From Ascidia mentula (taxonomy: Eukaryota > Chordata > Ascidiacea > Phlebobranchia > Ascidiidae), in contig OX387197.1 of assembly GCA_947561715.1 (NCBI GenBank), positions 6,755,001 through 6,819,000 on the forward strand: a DNA stretch of 64,000 nucleotides, read 5' to 3'. Of the stretch, positions 1-10,958 are shown in pieces (the first letter of the stretch is position 1; every line of letters starts with the position of its first letter). The position numbers and the translations under genes were made by a program. Under the pieces are notes generated by a model. It was given only the letters and a program-made list of their open reading frames with translations. It was not told the origin of the DNA and made no database searches.

Positions 1-633
1 CATCACTAGCAAACAACATAAAGTAGGGATTGTTACGAAGTTTCTTCTCTCTTTACCTGTTTGGATGGCGGTTAAATTCTGGACACTTTTAATTCCAACT
101 TCTGTACAAGAAACAGATGTTGTGAACAAGGAGCTTTGAGCACAATTTTTTATTCATATGTAGGTTGAGATAATTTTGAAGTTGCGAAAGAAATTAATAT
201 GCTTACGAAATCTAAATGTTTTTCGGGGTCGTCACTACGCCATTTTTCTCTGTCACTCCTCATCCCTTGGGAATTTGTAACTAGTGAATCGACATGTTTG
301 GCTAGGTTGTGCCAACGAATCCTCCACAGTGTGTCGATAATTTTTTTAATAGTTGGAGTCAACGTTTAAATTTGTATTATATTCATTTCGGTTTGTACAA
401 GATTAACGTTTCTGCAACTAACAAAGCCGTATAGACCGTCAGTTTCCGTTTTAAATTCTTGTTAAAATATTTCGTACATTATTACTTCAACATTTTTGTT
501 CCAAACATATTTGGTATGTTGAAGACATATCGTCACATTGATTAGCTGTCTGTTTTGTGGGTGAATGGAATGAACGCTGATGGAAATACCAACAAAAATA
601 CGCTGTCTGTGTTCTGAGTGCATTATTTTTCAG

Positions 634-3029
634 GTGACTCGGCTTATCCTGTGTGTGATCAGTTTGTTTGTGATCTGTTGGCTTCCCAATCATATTGTGA
701 CCCTCATGTTGGCTGTCAACCTGAACGATCCGGCTGAACGAAAACGACTTCATATCGACGTAAGTGTTTTGAGCCCAACTCCCACTTACTGTTTCATAAA
801 TTAAATATATCGCTCATCATAGGATGGTGCAAAAAATGTGGATTATTTTCTCTATTTTTCCAAAAGTTTGACCATTCTCTTAACCAGATAATTTTTGATA
901 AGTATTGCTGTTATTTCTTTAATATTTTTGCATGTTCAATTCTGACATTTTTTTTCGTTTATTAGTTTTATTTTATCAATTAAATCTTCAATTTTTAAAA
1001 CCGGTTATATATCGTGAGTCGTAACTATTTCCAAACGAGTATCGAATTTCCACACACTCACCGTGAAAAAAAATTAATTTTTATTATGTGAGCAGCAGAC
1101 AGATCGTCACTGTTTCGACCTATTGGGTCTCATCAGTACAGCTTGATGTGACTCTTATTTGCTTATATGTGCGTGGTCTCTGCGCCAATCTATCACAAAT
1201 TATTTCCTCCAGCAAATAATAATTTAACTATGGAACATAATTACAGCTTTATTAGCTTGTGTTTTTTTTTTCTATTGGCAGACTGCCAATCTTATATCGA
1301 CATGCTTGGCTTACTGCAACTCTAGTATTAATCCAATAGTGTACGCGTTCATGAAGGAGGACGTACGACAGCAGGGAGTGACGTTGGTGAGTGGCAGTTA
1401 TTAGGTTTAGACGTGACTGCTGATGGTAGATCGTTGATAATGACAATAGTCATATATAATTTTGCGGCCATTCCCTCGAAGTATTGATTTTCAAATGTTC
1501 TGTGTATGGGGATTTGTTTTGCAAACAGGGAAAGCGTGTAAAAGTGCAAATGTCTAATTGGCATTTTGGGTTATTACACAAGACATCACATTTAAAATTT
1601 TTGAAGCCGTTTATACCTACATAGTTTAATAGCTTTGTTGGTAAAGATACCAGATATATATGACCATCAAGTGGATGTTATCAATGATAGATTAAGTATA
1701 ATTTACACATGCTTAAAATCTACAAGACTGCGGTAATCAGCGAATTTCTCATGTTTGGTGTTTTTGTCGTACAAGCTAAAACAAAATTGCAGCCTATTCG
1801 TGATTTGCAAACAAACGAAACACAAACGAATTTTAACAAACGTAATTTCACTTTTCTCCCGTCACCGCTTGTCAATGTGTGGTTATTGATTTAATTAATT
1901 TTTTAAAACCCGAGGTGGCGAAGCGGGTTTGGTTTCCCGCAGAACACATTAGTCGCACCGCAAACTTTAGGCTTATCATATTGATAATATTGCGAAACAA
2001 CCAAGGTCGAAAATGAAAGGAAAGTGGAAATGCATGCAAGTTTGCGACCTTTGAACTTTTGTTTGCAAAGTTTTTTCGTTTGCGTTGTTGCAACAGTTTA
2101 AGACTTGCAACACGTTCCTTAAAGTATTTAGAAGATAAATCGTGAATGAATATGGATTAATTTTGCACCAATAGGTCTAGGCTTTCAAATAATCAAACAA
2201 ATCAAGAAAACGTTTAATCGTAAGACGATTGAAATAATAAAATCACTTCTCTATGTTATAATCAGATAAGAAAGTGCTGTGGCTTGCCAGACCCCAACGT
2301 CCACATGCCGATTTCAGCCCGAGCTCAACCGTCAGGTGGGGCTCAAGGGCGGTAAGTATTTTAACATTGATTGTGTCACCACAACTTCTTCTAAGGTACA
2401 AGGGAATTAACAGCTTGTTTTGCCAGGAGTGCAAATTGTGCAACGTTCATTACAGGGTGGGCAAATGTTTGGACTCGCGGTCCAGAAATTAGCAAAAATT
2501 TGATAGTCGGGCGAAACTAAAAGTGGACAAAGAGGTGTTTGCACTTCAGTTTATGCGTTAACCTATTTATAATAACGTTTAAAGTACTGTTACAAAAAAA
2601 GGAAAAATATGTACAGTATAAACAATTTTCTTAAGTGACATTATCCTGGCGGGCCAGATTGAAACGCATAACAGGACAGATTTGAACCGCGGACAACATA
2701 TGTCTGGTTTTAACACAAACAACAACTTTTTTTGGCGTTGTTTAGTTGCTTTTAAAACCTTCATTTCAGTTTCTAAACCCAAGTTTCTTTGCCTTTCCTA
2801 TCATAAGAAAGTTTTTCGCAGAAAAGGTATTGCTTACAAAGCGGGCAAAGCGGATGGTCTGCAGCTACCTGATGCCCAGGGCACCAGCCTTACTTGCCTT
2901 GCCAGCACTCCCGACGGTACGCCCTGCTCCTCTAGCAACAGCGGATACGCAGACGGAGGTGTACCACCACAGCCACATGTTGAAACCCTTGTGGTGACGG
3001 GCGACGACCGGGGAGAGTCCCTGCTTTAA
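634..3029 (+). CDS. Galanin-receptor-like class A GPCR, 3' exons (copy 1, intact end)
   Basis: The 3' part of a rhodopsin-class peptide receptor; the 5' exons lie left of the window. Exons read: 634-759, 1282-1386, 2291-2351 and 2770-3029, with phases 0, 0, 1 agreeing at every joint. The first exon encodes TM6 with the CWLP motif (ICWLPNHIV) and extracellular loop 3. The second encodes TM7 with CLAYCNSSINPIVYAF, containing the NPxxY switch, then helix 8. The last two give an approximately 107-residue cytoplasmic tail rich in Ser, Pro and Gly, ending ESLL before TAA. The TM7 sequence resembles galanin and allatostatin-A receptors (CLAY-NSS-NPI-YAF), so a Gi-type neuropeptide receptor at the plasma membrane is likely; the ligand cannot be read. 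Bases 1-633 show only intron-like AT-rich sequence. The tail exons are assigned from open frame and splice sites, so they are less certain than the TM exons. Confidence 0.8.
1091..1145. repeat. Dispersed repeat fragment with a palindromic core
   Basis: A segment reading CAGACAGATC, then CACTGTTTCGACCT and GGTCTCATCAG, appears here. It recurs in the duplicate at about 5854-5906 and in a related form at about 43657-43700, far from the duplication. The core TTTCGACCT / GGTCTCA is partly self-complementary. This suggests the end of a dispersed element rather than unique sequence. No element boundaries or target-site duplications could be set. Confidence 0.4.
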
Positions 3030-5160
3030 AACTCGTACAAATGTACAGATGAGACAATATGAAACGAGACTGTGATAGATATGACGTCATCATTGCAAGT
3101 TTCGTGGACTTGATTTTAAGGAAGATTGTTATGAATTCACTACTGCGCCGTGTTTACTTCTAATGTTGTCTTTGCTCTGTCTGTCAGATGGTATCGACTC
3201 GTAAACATTCCAACGTAATTTGTGCATTGTTTACTTGTGTGATCGACTACGACTGAAAGCGAGTTATTACAGTATAGTGGTTCCCAAATATTTAGATACA
3301 TCACCGATAGATCAATCTAGAAGATTTTTTCGTAATTTTATTCATTAACTAGAAATTAAACGAGGCGACCAGAACTTATAAATATGTGGCAATTTTCAGT
3401 AGCAGAAGGGTAACGTGTCCTGCTATTTATCGCTTGAAAACACAAAACGACGCAACGGGCCGAACCGACTCAAAGTTTGGGAAGAATTACGCCTAGTCCA
3501 GACAGGATTGGATAAACGATTAAGCCAAATAATCACGTGCATAGGGCAACCACGCCAAGAAGCGGACCAGAAATTTTTGTTTGATGAATAAATCTTACTT
3601 TGGTTTGTTGCTGATGCGAAAAAGAACTGTTCTAGCAGCGTTACAGTTTCATGCGACGTCTCATAAAAAATTTTGAAACCATGAGAGAAGATATTTGCAA
3701 TCATTTCTGAGTAAGCAAAAATATATTCAATCAACGCCACTATTCAAGTTAAATCATTTAACCCACAGGTGCAAAAATAATTGTAATCTAATTGAACAAA
3801 CAGTAATTGTTGCGCAATTGGAAATTGTTTGGGAATAATTGTAATTAAAGTAGCAATGTTTTTATTCACTTCTTTTTTGTTATATTTAGATCTCTGCCAT
3901 AGTGGTATATATCTTGCTGTCATTATAAAAAGCATAAATGTTAATTGCCTGCTTTGACGAAAGATTGGGATTTGAGTTAAAGTGCGTCGTGAGTTTGGCA
4001 CAAAAAAAGGGAAATTTCAATAAATAATATTTAACAATAACCACACACCCCTGGGTCTTATGTTACTGCAATATAGGTAGCCTTGTTTCAACTGGTCCCA
4101 CGCCATCCCATCGATTGTATATTTTGTTGCGGATTTTCGTTAAATGCCGGACTAATTATTGAGAATGACGCAGAAATATTTAAAGCTACCGCGTGGTAAA
4201 GGCTGATTCCCACTGGCTAACGATACGACAACGATTGGGAAATACCCGCGCCTCGCCCGATTTCGCAAACCGTCTCTGATACGACGCTGCGATGGCGCAT
4301 GCACACTGGTACGTTCGTACGCTACGCAAGTGCTTCGGTGTGTTTTGTGTATAGTTCCAGTAAAGTTAAAAGTTCGCGTGCAAACCTTCAAAGCATCTTG
4401 TTTATGGAGAAATAATTGATAGAGCTCCAAAACCACAATGTTGATGCATTCAAAATTTATTCACGCTTTCAAAACACATGATCAACAATATGAAAGAATT
4501 GTAAATGATTTGCTGCTATTATTTTCACAAAACTTAATTTGTTGTTTTTTGAATATGTGGGTCCTTACAGAACATGCATTTTGTGAAAAACAACCCAATT
4601 ACAAGCCTAGTAAGTAGGTCACTTCATTACCAACTGCTTGAAATACAATCTGTTGTTTTTTTCTCTTCTGTAAACAATAAATTTGTCAATTTTATTAAGA
4701 ACTGAAGATGTTACCAGGAATACATATAAATATCTGACAATATTAAATGCTTAAGCATCAAGTACAATTCAAATTATAGGTATTCTGCTAGCAATCACTG
4801 TTCCATAAGATAATTTATCTTTTTAAATTGTCAAAATATTTAAAAATATATATTTTTTTGAGTTTAATTAACTGCGATGCTTATGCATTTATTGTGGATG
4901 ATGAGGAAATTAAATGAATTGAATCGTTTCTTCGAGTTCTAAAACGCATGTCCAGTGGACAAACAGTTTTTTGTTGTGAAAGTTTGTGCCAGAATATTAC
5001 TCAACAATAAAGCTGGTTATGGTTGGTTGAACACACATGTCACCATGACGAAACACATTTGCTCTCTCGGTGGCTCAACAGCTGATCGACCTCTTCCAAA
5101 CAGATCTGTACGATTTTTACTTGTGATACGATTTTTACTTGTGTAAGGAATTACACCAAC
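3030..5160. other. Spacer between GPCR copy 1 and PSMD10 copy 1
   Basis: AT-rich sequence with no supported coding exon. It is repeated at 7808-9281 except for the extra block at about 4195-4870. That block begins with a less AT-rich stretch (about 4200-4330) and continues as plain AT-rich DNA. Short open frames on both strands are not conserved in pattern between the two copies and look like chance. The last few hundred bases upstream of the PSMD10 start must hold its promoter, but no TATA box stands out. Confidence 0.5.
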
Positions 5161-5524
5161 ATGTCCGCTGGTGTTTCTGATAACGAGGTCTGCAACTTCG
5201 CTTATGATGGCCAATTAGCTTTGTTGACTCATCGACTAAAGGAAAATCCAAGTTTGGCTCATGTTACTGACCAGGTTTGTGGTATAACAATTTGGTTTCA
5301 ATGTTTCAAAACAATTGACCCATTGATGGTGACCTTTACTTTTTTTTATTCACACTTTAAGTTGTGTTTGTCTATTTTGTGTGTGAGAAGTATATTTTTT
5401 ATTTTTTCCAACTGTGGTTGCTAAATAGATGAATATGTCATGATGTCGTACTGATAATTTCAACATATTTCATGTGAATGCATTTTTATTTTATAGACTG
5501 ATCGCACTCCGACTTCATATCGAC
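5161..5524 (+). pseudogene. PSMD10 copy 1: exon 1 plus a chimeric exon
   Basis: Exon 1 (5161-5274) encodes the same 38 residues as the intact gene, with one Leu/Val difference, and ends at the same donor GTTTGT. The next exon starts at the normal acceptor (5497). After 14 bases it switches to the last 14 bases of the GPCR TM6 exon, reaching that exon's donor at 5524. Followed literally, the message would join GPCR TM7 exon copy 2 out of frame and stop after about 62 residues without ankyrin repeats. Alternatively exon 1 could splice over the duplicate to PSMD10 exon 2 at 9619, acting as an alternative promoter and first exon. It is a broken copy on its own, provided the duplication is real. 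Confidence 0.7.
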
Positions 5525-6046
5525 GTAAGTGTTTTGAGCCCAACTCCCACTTACTGCTTTATAAATTAAATATATCGCTCATCATAGGATGGTGCAAAAA
5601 ATGTGGATTATTTTCTCTATTTTTCCAAAAGTTTGACCATTCTCTTAACCAGATAATTTTTATTGCTGTTATTTCTTTAATATTTTTGCATGTTCAATTC
5701 TGACATTTTTTTCGTTTATTGGTTTTCTTTTATCAATTAAATCTTTAATTTTTAAAACCGGTTATATATCGTGAGTCGTAAGTATTTCCAAACAATATAA
5801 TCGAGTATCGAATTTCCACACACTCACCGTGAAAAAAAATATTTTTTTATTATGTGAGCAGCAGACAGATCGTCACTGTTTCGACCTATTGGGTCTCATC
5901 AGTGCCGCTTGATGTGACTCTTATTTGCTTATATGTGCGTGGTCTCTGCGCCAATCTACCACAAATTATTTCCTCCAGCAAATAATAATTTAACTATGGA
6001 ACATAATTACGGCTTTATTAGCTTGTGTTTTTTTTTCTATTGGCAG

Positions 6047-7807
6047 ACTGCCAACCTTATATCGACATGCTTGGCTTACTGCAACTCTAGCATTAATCCA
6101 ATAGTGTACGCGTTCATGAAGGAGGACGTACGGCAGCAGGGAGTGACGTTGGTGAGTGGCAGTTATTAGGTTTAGACGTGACTGCTGATGGTAGATCGTT
6201 GATAATGACAATAGTCGTATATAATTTTGCGGACATTTCCTCGAAGTATTGATTTCCAAGTGTTCTTTGTATGGGGATTGGTTTTGCAAACAGGGAAAGC
6301 GTGTAAAAGTGCAAATGTCTAATTGGCATTTTAGGTTATTACACAAGACATCACATTTAAAATTTTTGATGCCGTTTATACCTACAAAGTTTAATAGATT
6401 TGTTGGTAAATATACCAGATATATAGGTAACAATATAAACATCAAGTGGATGTTATCAATGACAGATTAAGTATAATTTACACATTCTTAAAATCTACGA
6501 GACGGCGGTAATCAGCGAATTTCTCATGTTTGGTGTTTTTGTCGTACAGGCTAACACAAAATTGCAGCGAATTTGTGATTTGCAGACAAACGAAACACAA
6601 ACGAATTTTAACAAACGTATTTTCACTTTTCTCCCGTCACCGCTTGTCAATGTGTGGTTATTGATTAAATTAATTTTTTAAAACCCGAGGTGGCGAAGCG
6701 GGTTTGGTTTTCCGCAGAACACATTAGTTGCACCGCAAACTTTAGACTTATCATATTGATAATATTGCGAAACAACCAAGGTCGAAAATGAAAGGAAAGT
6801 GAAAATGAATGCAAGTTTGCGACCTTTGAACTTTTGTTTGCAAAGTTTTTTCGTTTGCGTTGTTGCAACAGTTTAAGACTTGCAACACGTTCCTTAAAGT
6901 ATTTAGAAGATAAATCGTGAATGAATATGGATTAATTTTGCACCAATAGGTCTAGGCTTTTAAATAATCAAACAAATCAAGAAAACGTTTAATCGTAAGA
7001 CGATTGAAAATAATAAAATCACTTTTTTATGTTATAATCAGATAAGAAAGTGCTGTGGCCTGCCAGACCCCAATGTCCACATGCCGATTTCAGCCCGAGC
7101 TCAACCGTCAGGTGGGGCTCAAGAGCGGTAAGTATTTTAATATTGTTTGTGTCACCACAACTTCTTCCAAGGTACAAGGGAATTAATAGCTTGTTTTGCC
7201 ACGAGTGCAAATTGTGCAACGTTCATTACATGGGTGGGCAAATGTATGGACTCGCGGTCCAGAAATTAGCAAAAATTTGACAGTCGGGCAAAACTAAAAG
7301 TGGACAAAGAGGTGTTTGCACTTCAGTTTATGCACTAACCTATTTATAATAACGTTTAAAGTACTGTTACAAAAAAGGGAAAAATATGTACAGTATAAAC
7401 AATTTTATTAAGTGACACTATCCTGGCGGGCCAGATTGAAACGCATAACAGGACAGATTTGAACCGCGGGCAGCATATGTCTGGTATAATAACACAAACA
7501 ACAACATTTTTGGCGTTGTTTAGTTGCTCTTAAGACCTTCATTTCAGTTTCTAAACCCAAGTTTCTTTGCCTTTCCTATCATAAGAAAGTTTTTCACAGA
7601 AAAGGTATTGCTTACAAAGCGGGCAAAGCGGATGGTCTGCAGCTACCTGATGCCCAGGGCACCAGCCTTACGTGCCTTGCCAGCACTCCCGACGGTTCGC
7701 CCTGCTCCTCCAGCAACAGCGGATACGCAGACGGAGGTAAACCACCACAGCCACATGTTGAAACCCTTGTGGTGACGGGCGACGACCGGGGAGAGTCCCT
7801 GCTTTGA
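6047..7807 (+). pseudogene. GPCR 3' exons, duplicate copy 2
   Basis: The second set of GPCR terminal exons: TM7 at 6047-6151, tail exons at 7067-7127 and 7548-7807, all open with the same phases as copy 1. The TM7 exon differs from copy 1 only at three silent positions. The tail differs at about five residues (for example Thr to Met, Gly to Ser, Val to Lys) and stops with TGA instead of TAA. Of the TM6 exon only the last 14 bases are present (5511-5524), so this is not a whole gene. It could serve as an alternative 3' end for the receptor, because the TM6 donor and this TM7 acceptor are both phase 0. Confidence 0.65.
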
Positions 7808-9281
7808 AACTCATACAAAGATGTACAGATGGGACAATATGAAACGAGGCTGTGATAGATATGACGTCATCATTGCAAGTTTCGTGGACTTGATTTTAAG
7901 GAAGATTGTTATGAATTCACTACTGCGCAGTGTTTACTTCTAATGTTGTCTTTGCTCTGTCTGTCAGATGGTATCGGTTCGTGATCATTCCAACGTAATT
8001 TGTGCATTGTTTACTTGTGTGATCGACCACGACTGGAAGCGAGTTATTACAGTATAGTGGTTCCCAAATATTTAGATACATCACCGATAGATCAATCTAG
8101 AAGATTTTTTCGTAATTTTATTCATTAACTAGAAATTAAACGAGGCGACCAGAACTTATAAATATGTGGCAATTTTCAGTAGCAGAAGGGTAACGTGTCC
8201 TGCTATTTATCGCTTGAAAACACAAAACGACGCAACGGGCCGAACCGACTCAAAGTTTGGGAAGAATTACGCCTAGTCCAGACAGGATTGGATAAACGAT
8301 TAAGCCAAATAATCACGTGCCAAGGGCAACCACGCCAAGAAGGGGACCAGAAATTTTTGTTTGATGAATAAATCTTACTTTGGTTTGTTGCAAAAATGCG
8401 AAAAAGAACTGTTCTAGCAGCGTTACAGTTTCATGCGACGTCACATAAAAAATTTTGAAACCATGAGAGAAGATATTTGCAATCATTCCTGAGTAAGCAA
8501 AAATATATTCAATCAACGCCACTATTCAAGTTAAATCATTTAACCCACAGGTGCAAAAATAATTGTAATCTAATTGAACAAACAGTAATTGTTGCGCAAT
8601 TGGAAATTGTTTGGGAATAATTGTAATTAAAGTAGCAATGTTTTTATTCACTTCATTTTTGTTATATTTTGTGGATCTCTGCGATAGTGGTATATATCTT
8701 GCTGTCATTATAAAAAGCATAAATGTTAATTGCCTGCTTTGACGAAAGATTGGGATTTGAGTTAAAGTGCGTCGTGAGTTTGGCACAAAAAAAGGGAAAT
8801 TTCAATAAATAGTATTTAACAATAACCACACACCCCTGGGTCTTATGTTACTGCAATATAGGTAGCCTTGTTTCAACAATAACCACACACGCCATCCCAT
8901 CGATTGTATATTTTGCTGCGGATTTTCGTTAAATGCCGGACTCAATATTGAGAATGACGCCGAAATATTTAAAGCAACCGCGTGGTAAGGCAGGATAGCC
9001 TTGACTGCGATGCTTGTGCATTTATTGTGGATGATGAGGAAACGAAATGAATTGAATCGTTTCTTCGATTTCTAAAACGCATATCCAGTGGACAAACAGT
9101 TTTTTGTTGTGAAAGTTTGTGCCAGAAAATTACTCAACAATAAAGCTGGTTATGGTTGGTTGAACACACATGTCACCATGACGAAACAAATTTGCTCTCT
9201 CGGTGGCTCAGCAGCTGATCGACCTCTTCCAAACAGATCTGTACGATTTTTACTTGTGATTGTGTAAGGAATTACACCAAC

Positions 9282-10958
9282 ATGTCCGCTGGTGTTTCTG
9301 ATAACGAGGTCTGCAACTTCGCTTATGATGGCCAAGTAGCTTTGTTGACTCATCGACTAAAGGAAAATCCAAGTTTGGCTCATGTTACTGACCAGGTTTG
9401 TGGTATAGCAATTTGGTTTCAATGTTTCAAAACAATTGACCCATTGATGGTGACCTTTACTTTTTTTTTATTCACACTTTAAGTTGTGTTTGTCTATTTT
9501 TTGTGTGAAAAGTATATTTTTTGTTTTTCCCAACTGTGGTTGCTTGATAGATGACCATGTCATGATGTCGTACTGATAATTTCAACATATTTCATGTGAA
9601 TGCATTTTTATTTTATAGACTGATCGCACTCCATTGCATTGGGCAGCATCAAATGGGCAACGGGAAACAGTTGACTTGTTGTTGGACAACAATGCCAGTG
9701 TTAACTGCCAAGACAGTGTAAGTTTAAACTGTAAAACTAAACTTATTTTTTGCGAGTCTGTTGCATGGTACATAGATTGTAACAAGTTTATGAAATCTTT
9801 GGTAAATCCTATTTTTTAACAAAGGATTTCATAACCCTCTTATCAACATTGCCCACTGCAATACTGCACAGAATTCACTATATCCAATATATTTCTCACC
9901 TTAATACCAGTGTTTCCCAAATCTGTGACCCTTCTTGTTTGATGTTCATCTAATTTTAGATATTTATTGAACAGCAATATTTTTGAAGCAATGGAGAGAC
10001 TTCATTGGCCTATGTATGTTGACCTAGCATACTTGTCTGCATGTGTAGTGTGTACTTTGTTTAAAAATGCTACACTCTTTGCATCCCTTGAAATTCATGT
10101 GACCCCTAATTTTGGTAGCCCTGCATTAGAGGACTATCATTTGGTTTTGAGTAATAAACTGATTACCTAAATTTATTTTAGACTGGTTGGACACCACTGC
10201 ATATAGCTGCATCGACGGGAAATGAAACGATATTCTTTGCAATTCTTTCAAGAGGGGCTGAGATAAATTCCCAAACCAATTCTGGACAATCTTCCCTACA
10301 CTATGCTGCCTCGCGAAACCGCATAGAAGCAGCAAAGGGCCTTCTGGCACGGGGTGCTGACCCAGATGTTGTTGACAATTATAATGCAACAGCCCTACAT
10401 CGTGCTGCATCGAAGGGAAACACAAAAATTGTACAGCTGTTGATTGTACATCACGCTAATTTAAATGTGCAGGACTCTGAAGGGAATACACCTCTGTAAG
10501 TGGTTTATATCACATAAATCTTTATGCATTTGCGAAACAATCGGTGTAGTAGTGTGGTGGTAAAATTTGTTGAGAATTGCAGTCATTTACAAAGCTCTTT
10601 TGCGAACAGACATCTTGCTTGTGATGAAGGAAGGGTGGCTGAAGCCAGATTACTTATTGAAGCGGGGGCTGATACCACATTCAGAAACAAAGTAGGAACA
10701 TGTTTTTGTGTTATGTGTAATTAGTAATAACAACTACTCTTGCTACATAAGTATTTGGTGGTAATGTTAACGTATTTAAGGCCTAAAAACCGTTTTCAAA
10801 ACTATTTTTATTATTGAAGCTGATTCACCAATATATATATACATATATATATATATACATAACCAAACGTTTGTGCTTCTATGTAGGATGGACATACAGC
10901 AATTCGATTAGCAACAGAGACTATGAAAAAACAACTCCAGTTGTGTAAAGGTGGATAA
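9282..10958 (+). CDS. PSMD10: 26S proteasome assembly chaperone gankyrin (PSMD10/p28)
   Basis: Five exons: 9282-9395, 9619-9717, 10182-10495, 10610-10691 and 10887-10958. They total 681 bases and a 226-residue protein, the same length as I recall for human gankyrin. The product is built of ankyrin repeats; in the known family it escorts the ATPase Rpt3 during assembly of the 19S regulatory particle and binds RB and MDM2 in vertebrates. Visible repeats include RTPLHWAASNGQRETVDLLL, GWTPLHIAASTGNE, SSLHYAASRNRIEAAKGLL, ATALHRAASKGNTKIVQLL and a final block starting NTPLHLACDEGRVAEARLL. The start MSAGVSDNEVCNFAYDGQ aligns with the human N terminus, which fixes the ATG. All splice phases agree. 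A duplicate promoter and first exon lie 4.1 kb upstream. Confidence 0.95.
10831..10860. repeat. (AT)n microsatellite
   Basis: A run of alternating A and T with two TACAT interruptions in the last intron of PSMD10, about 27 bases upstream of exon 5. No function is evident. Confidence 0.9.

Larger units (their letters stand above)
746..9632. repeat. Tandem segmental duplication, two units of about 4.8 and 4.1 kb
   Basis: Bases 746-5510 recur as 5511-9632 in direct orientation with a few percent divergence and small indels. The left edge falls inside the GPCR TM6 exon. The right edge falls 14 bases into PSMD10 exon 2. The joint at 5510/5511 runs PSMD10 exon-2 sequence straight into GPCR exon sequence, with at most one shared base. 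Copy 1 has about 650 extra bases (roughly 4195-4870) missing from copy 2 near 8990-9005. Each unit carries the GPCR TM7 and tail exons and PSMD10 exon 1. All three differences between the TM7 exon copies are synonymous. The divergence is also what two alleles of a highly polymorphic ascidian would show, so an assembly join of haplotypes is a serious alternative. Confidence 0.9.

Noticed and set aside
2243-2492. Overlapping plus and minus frames of 66-72 codons
   Set aside because: They are shadows around the short GPCR tail exon at 2291-2351; the minus frame has no independent support.
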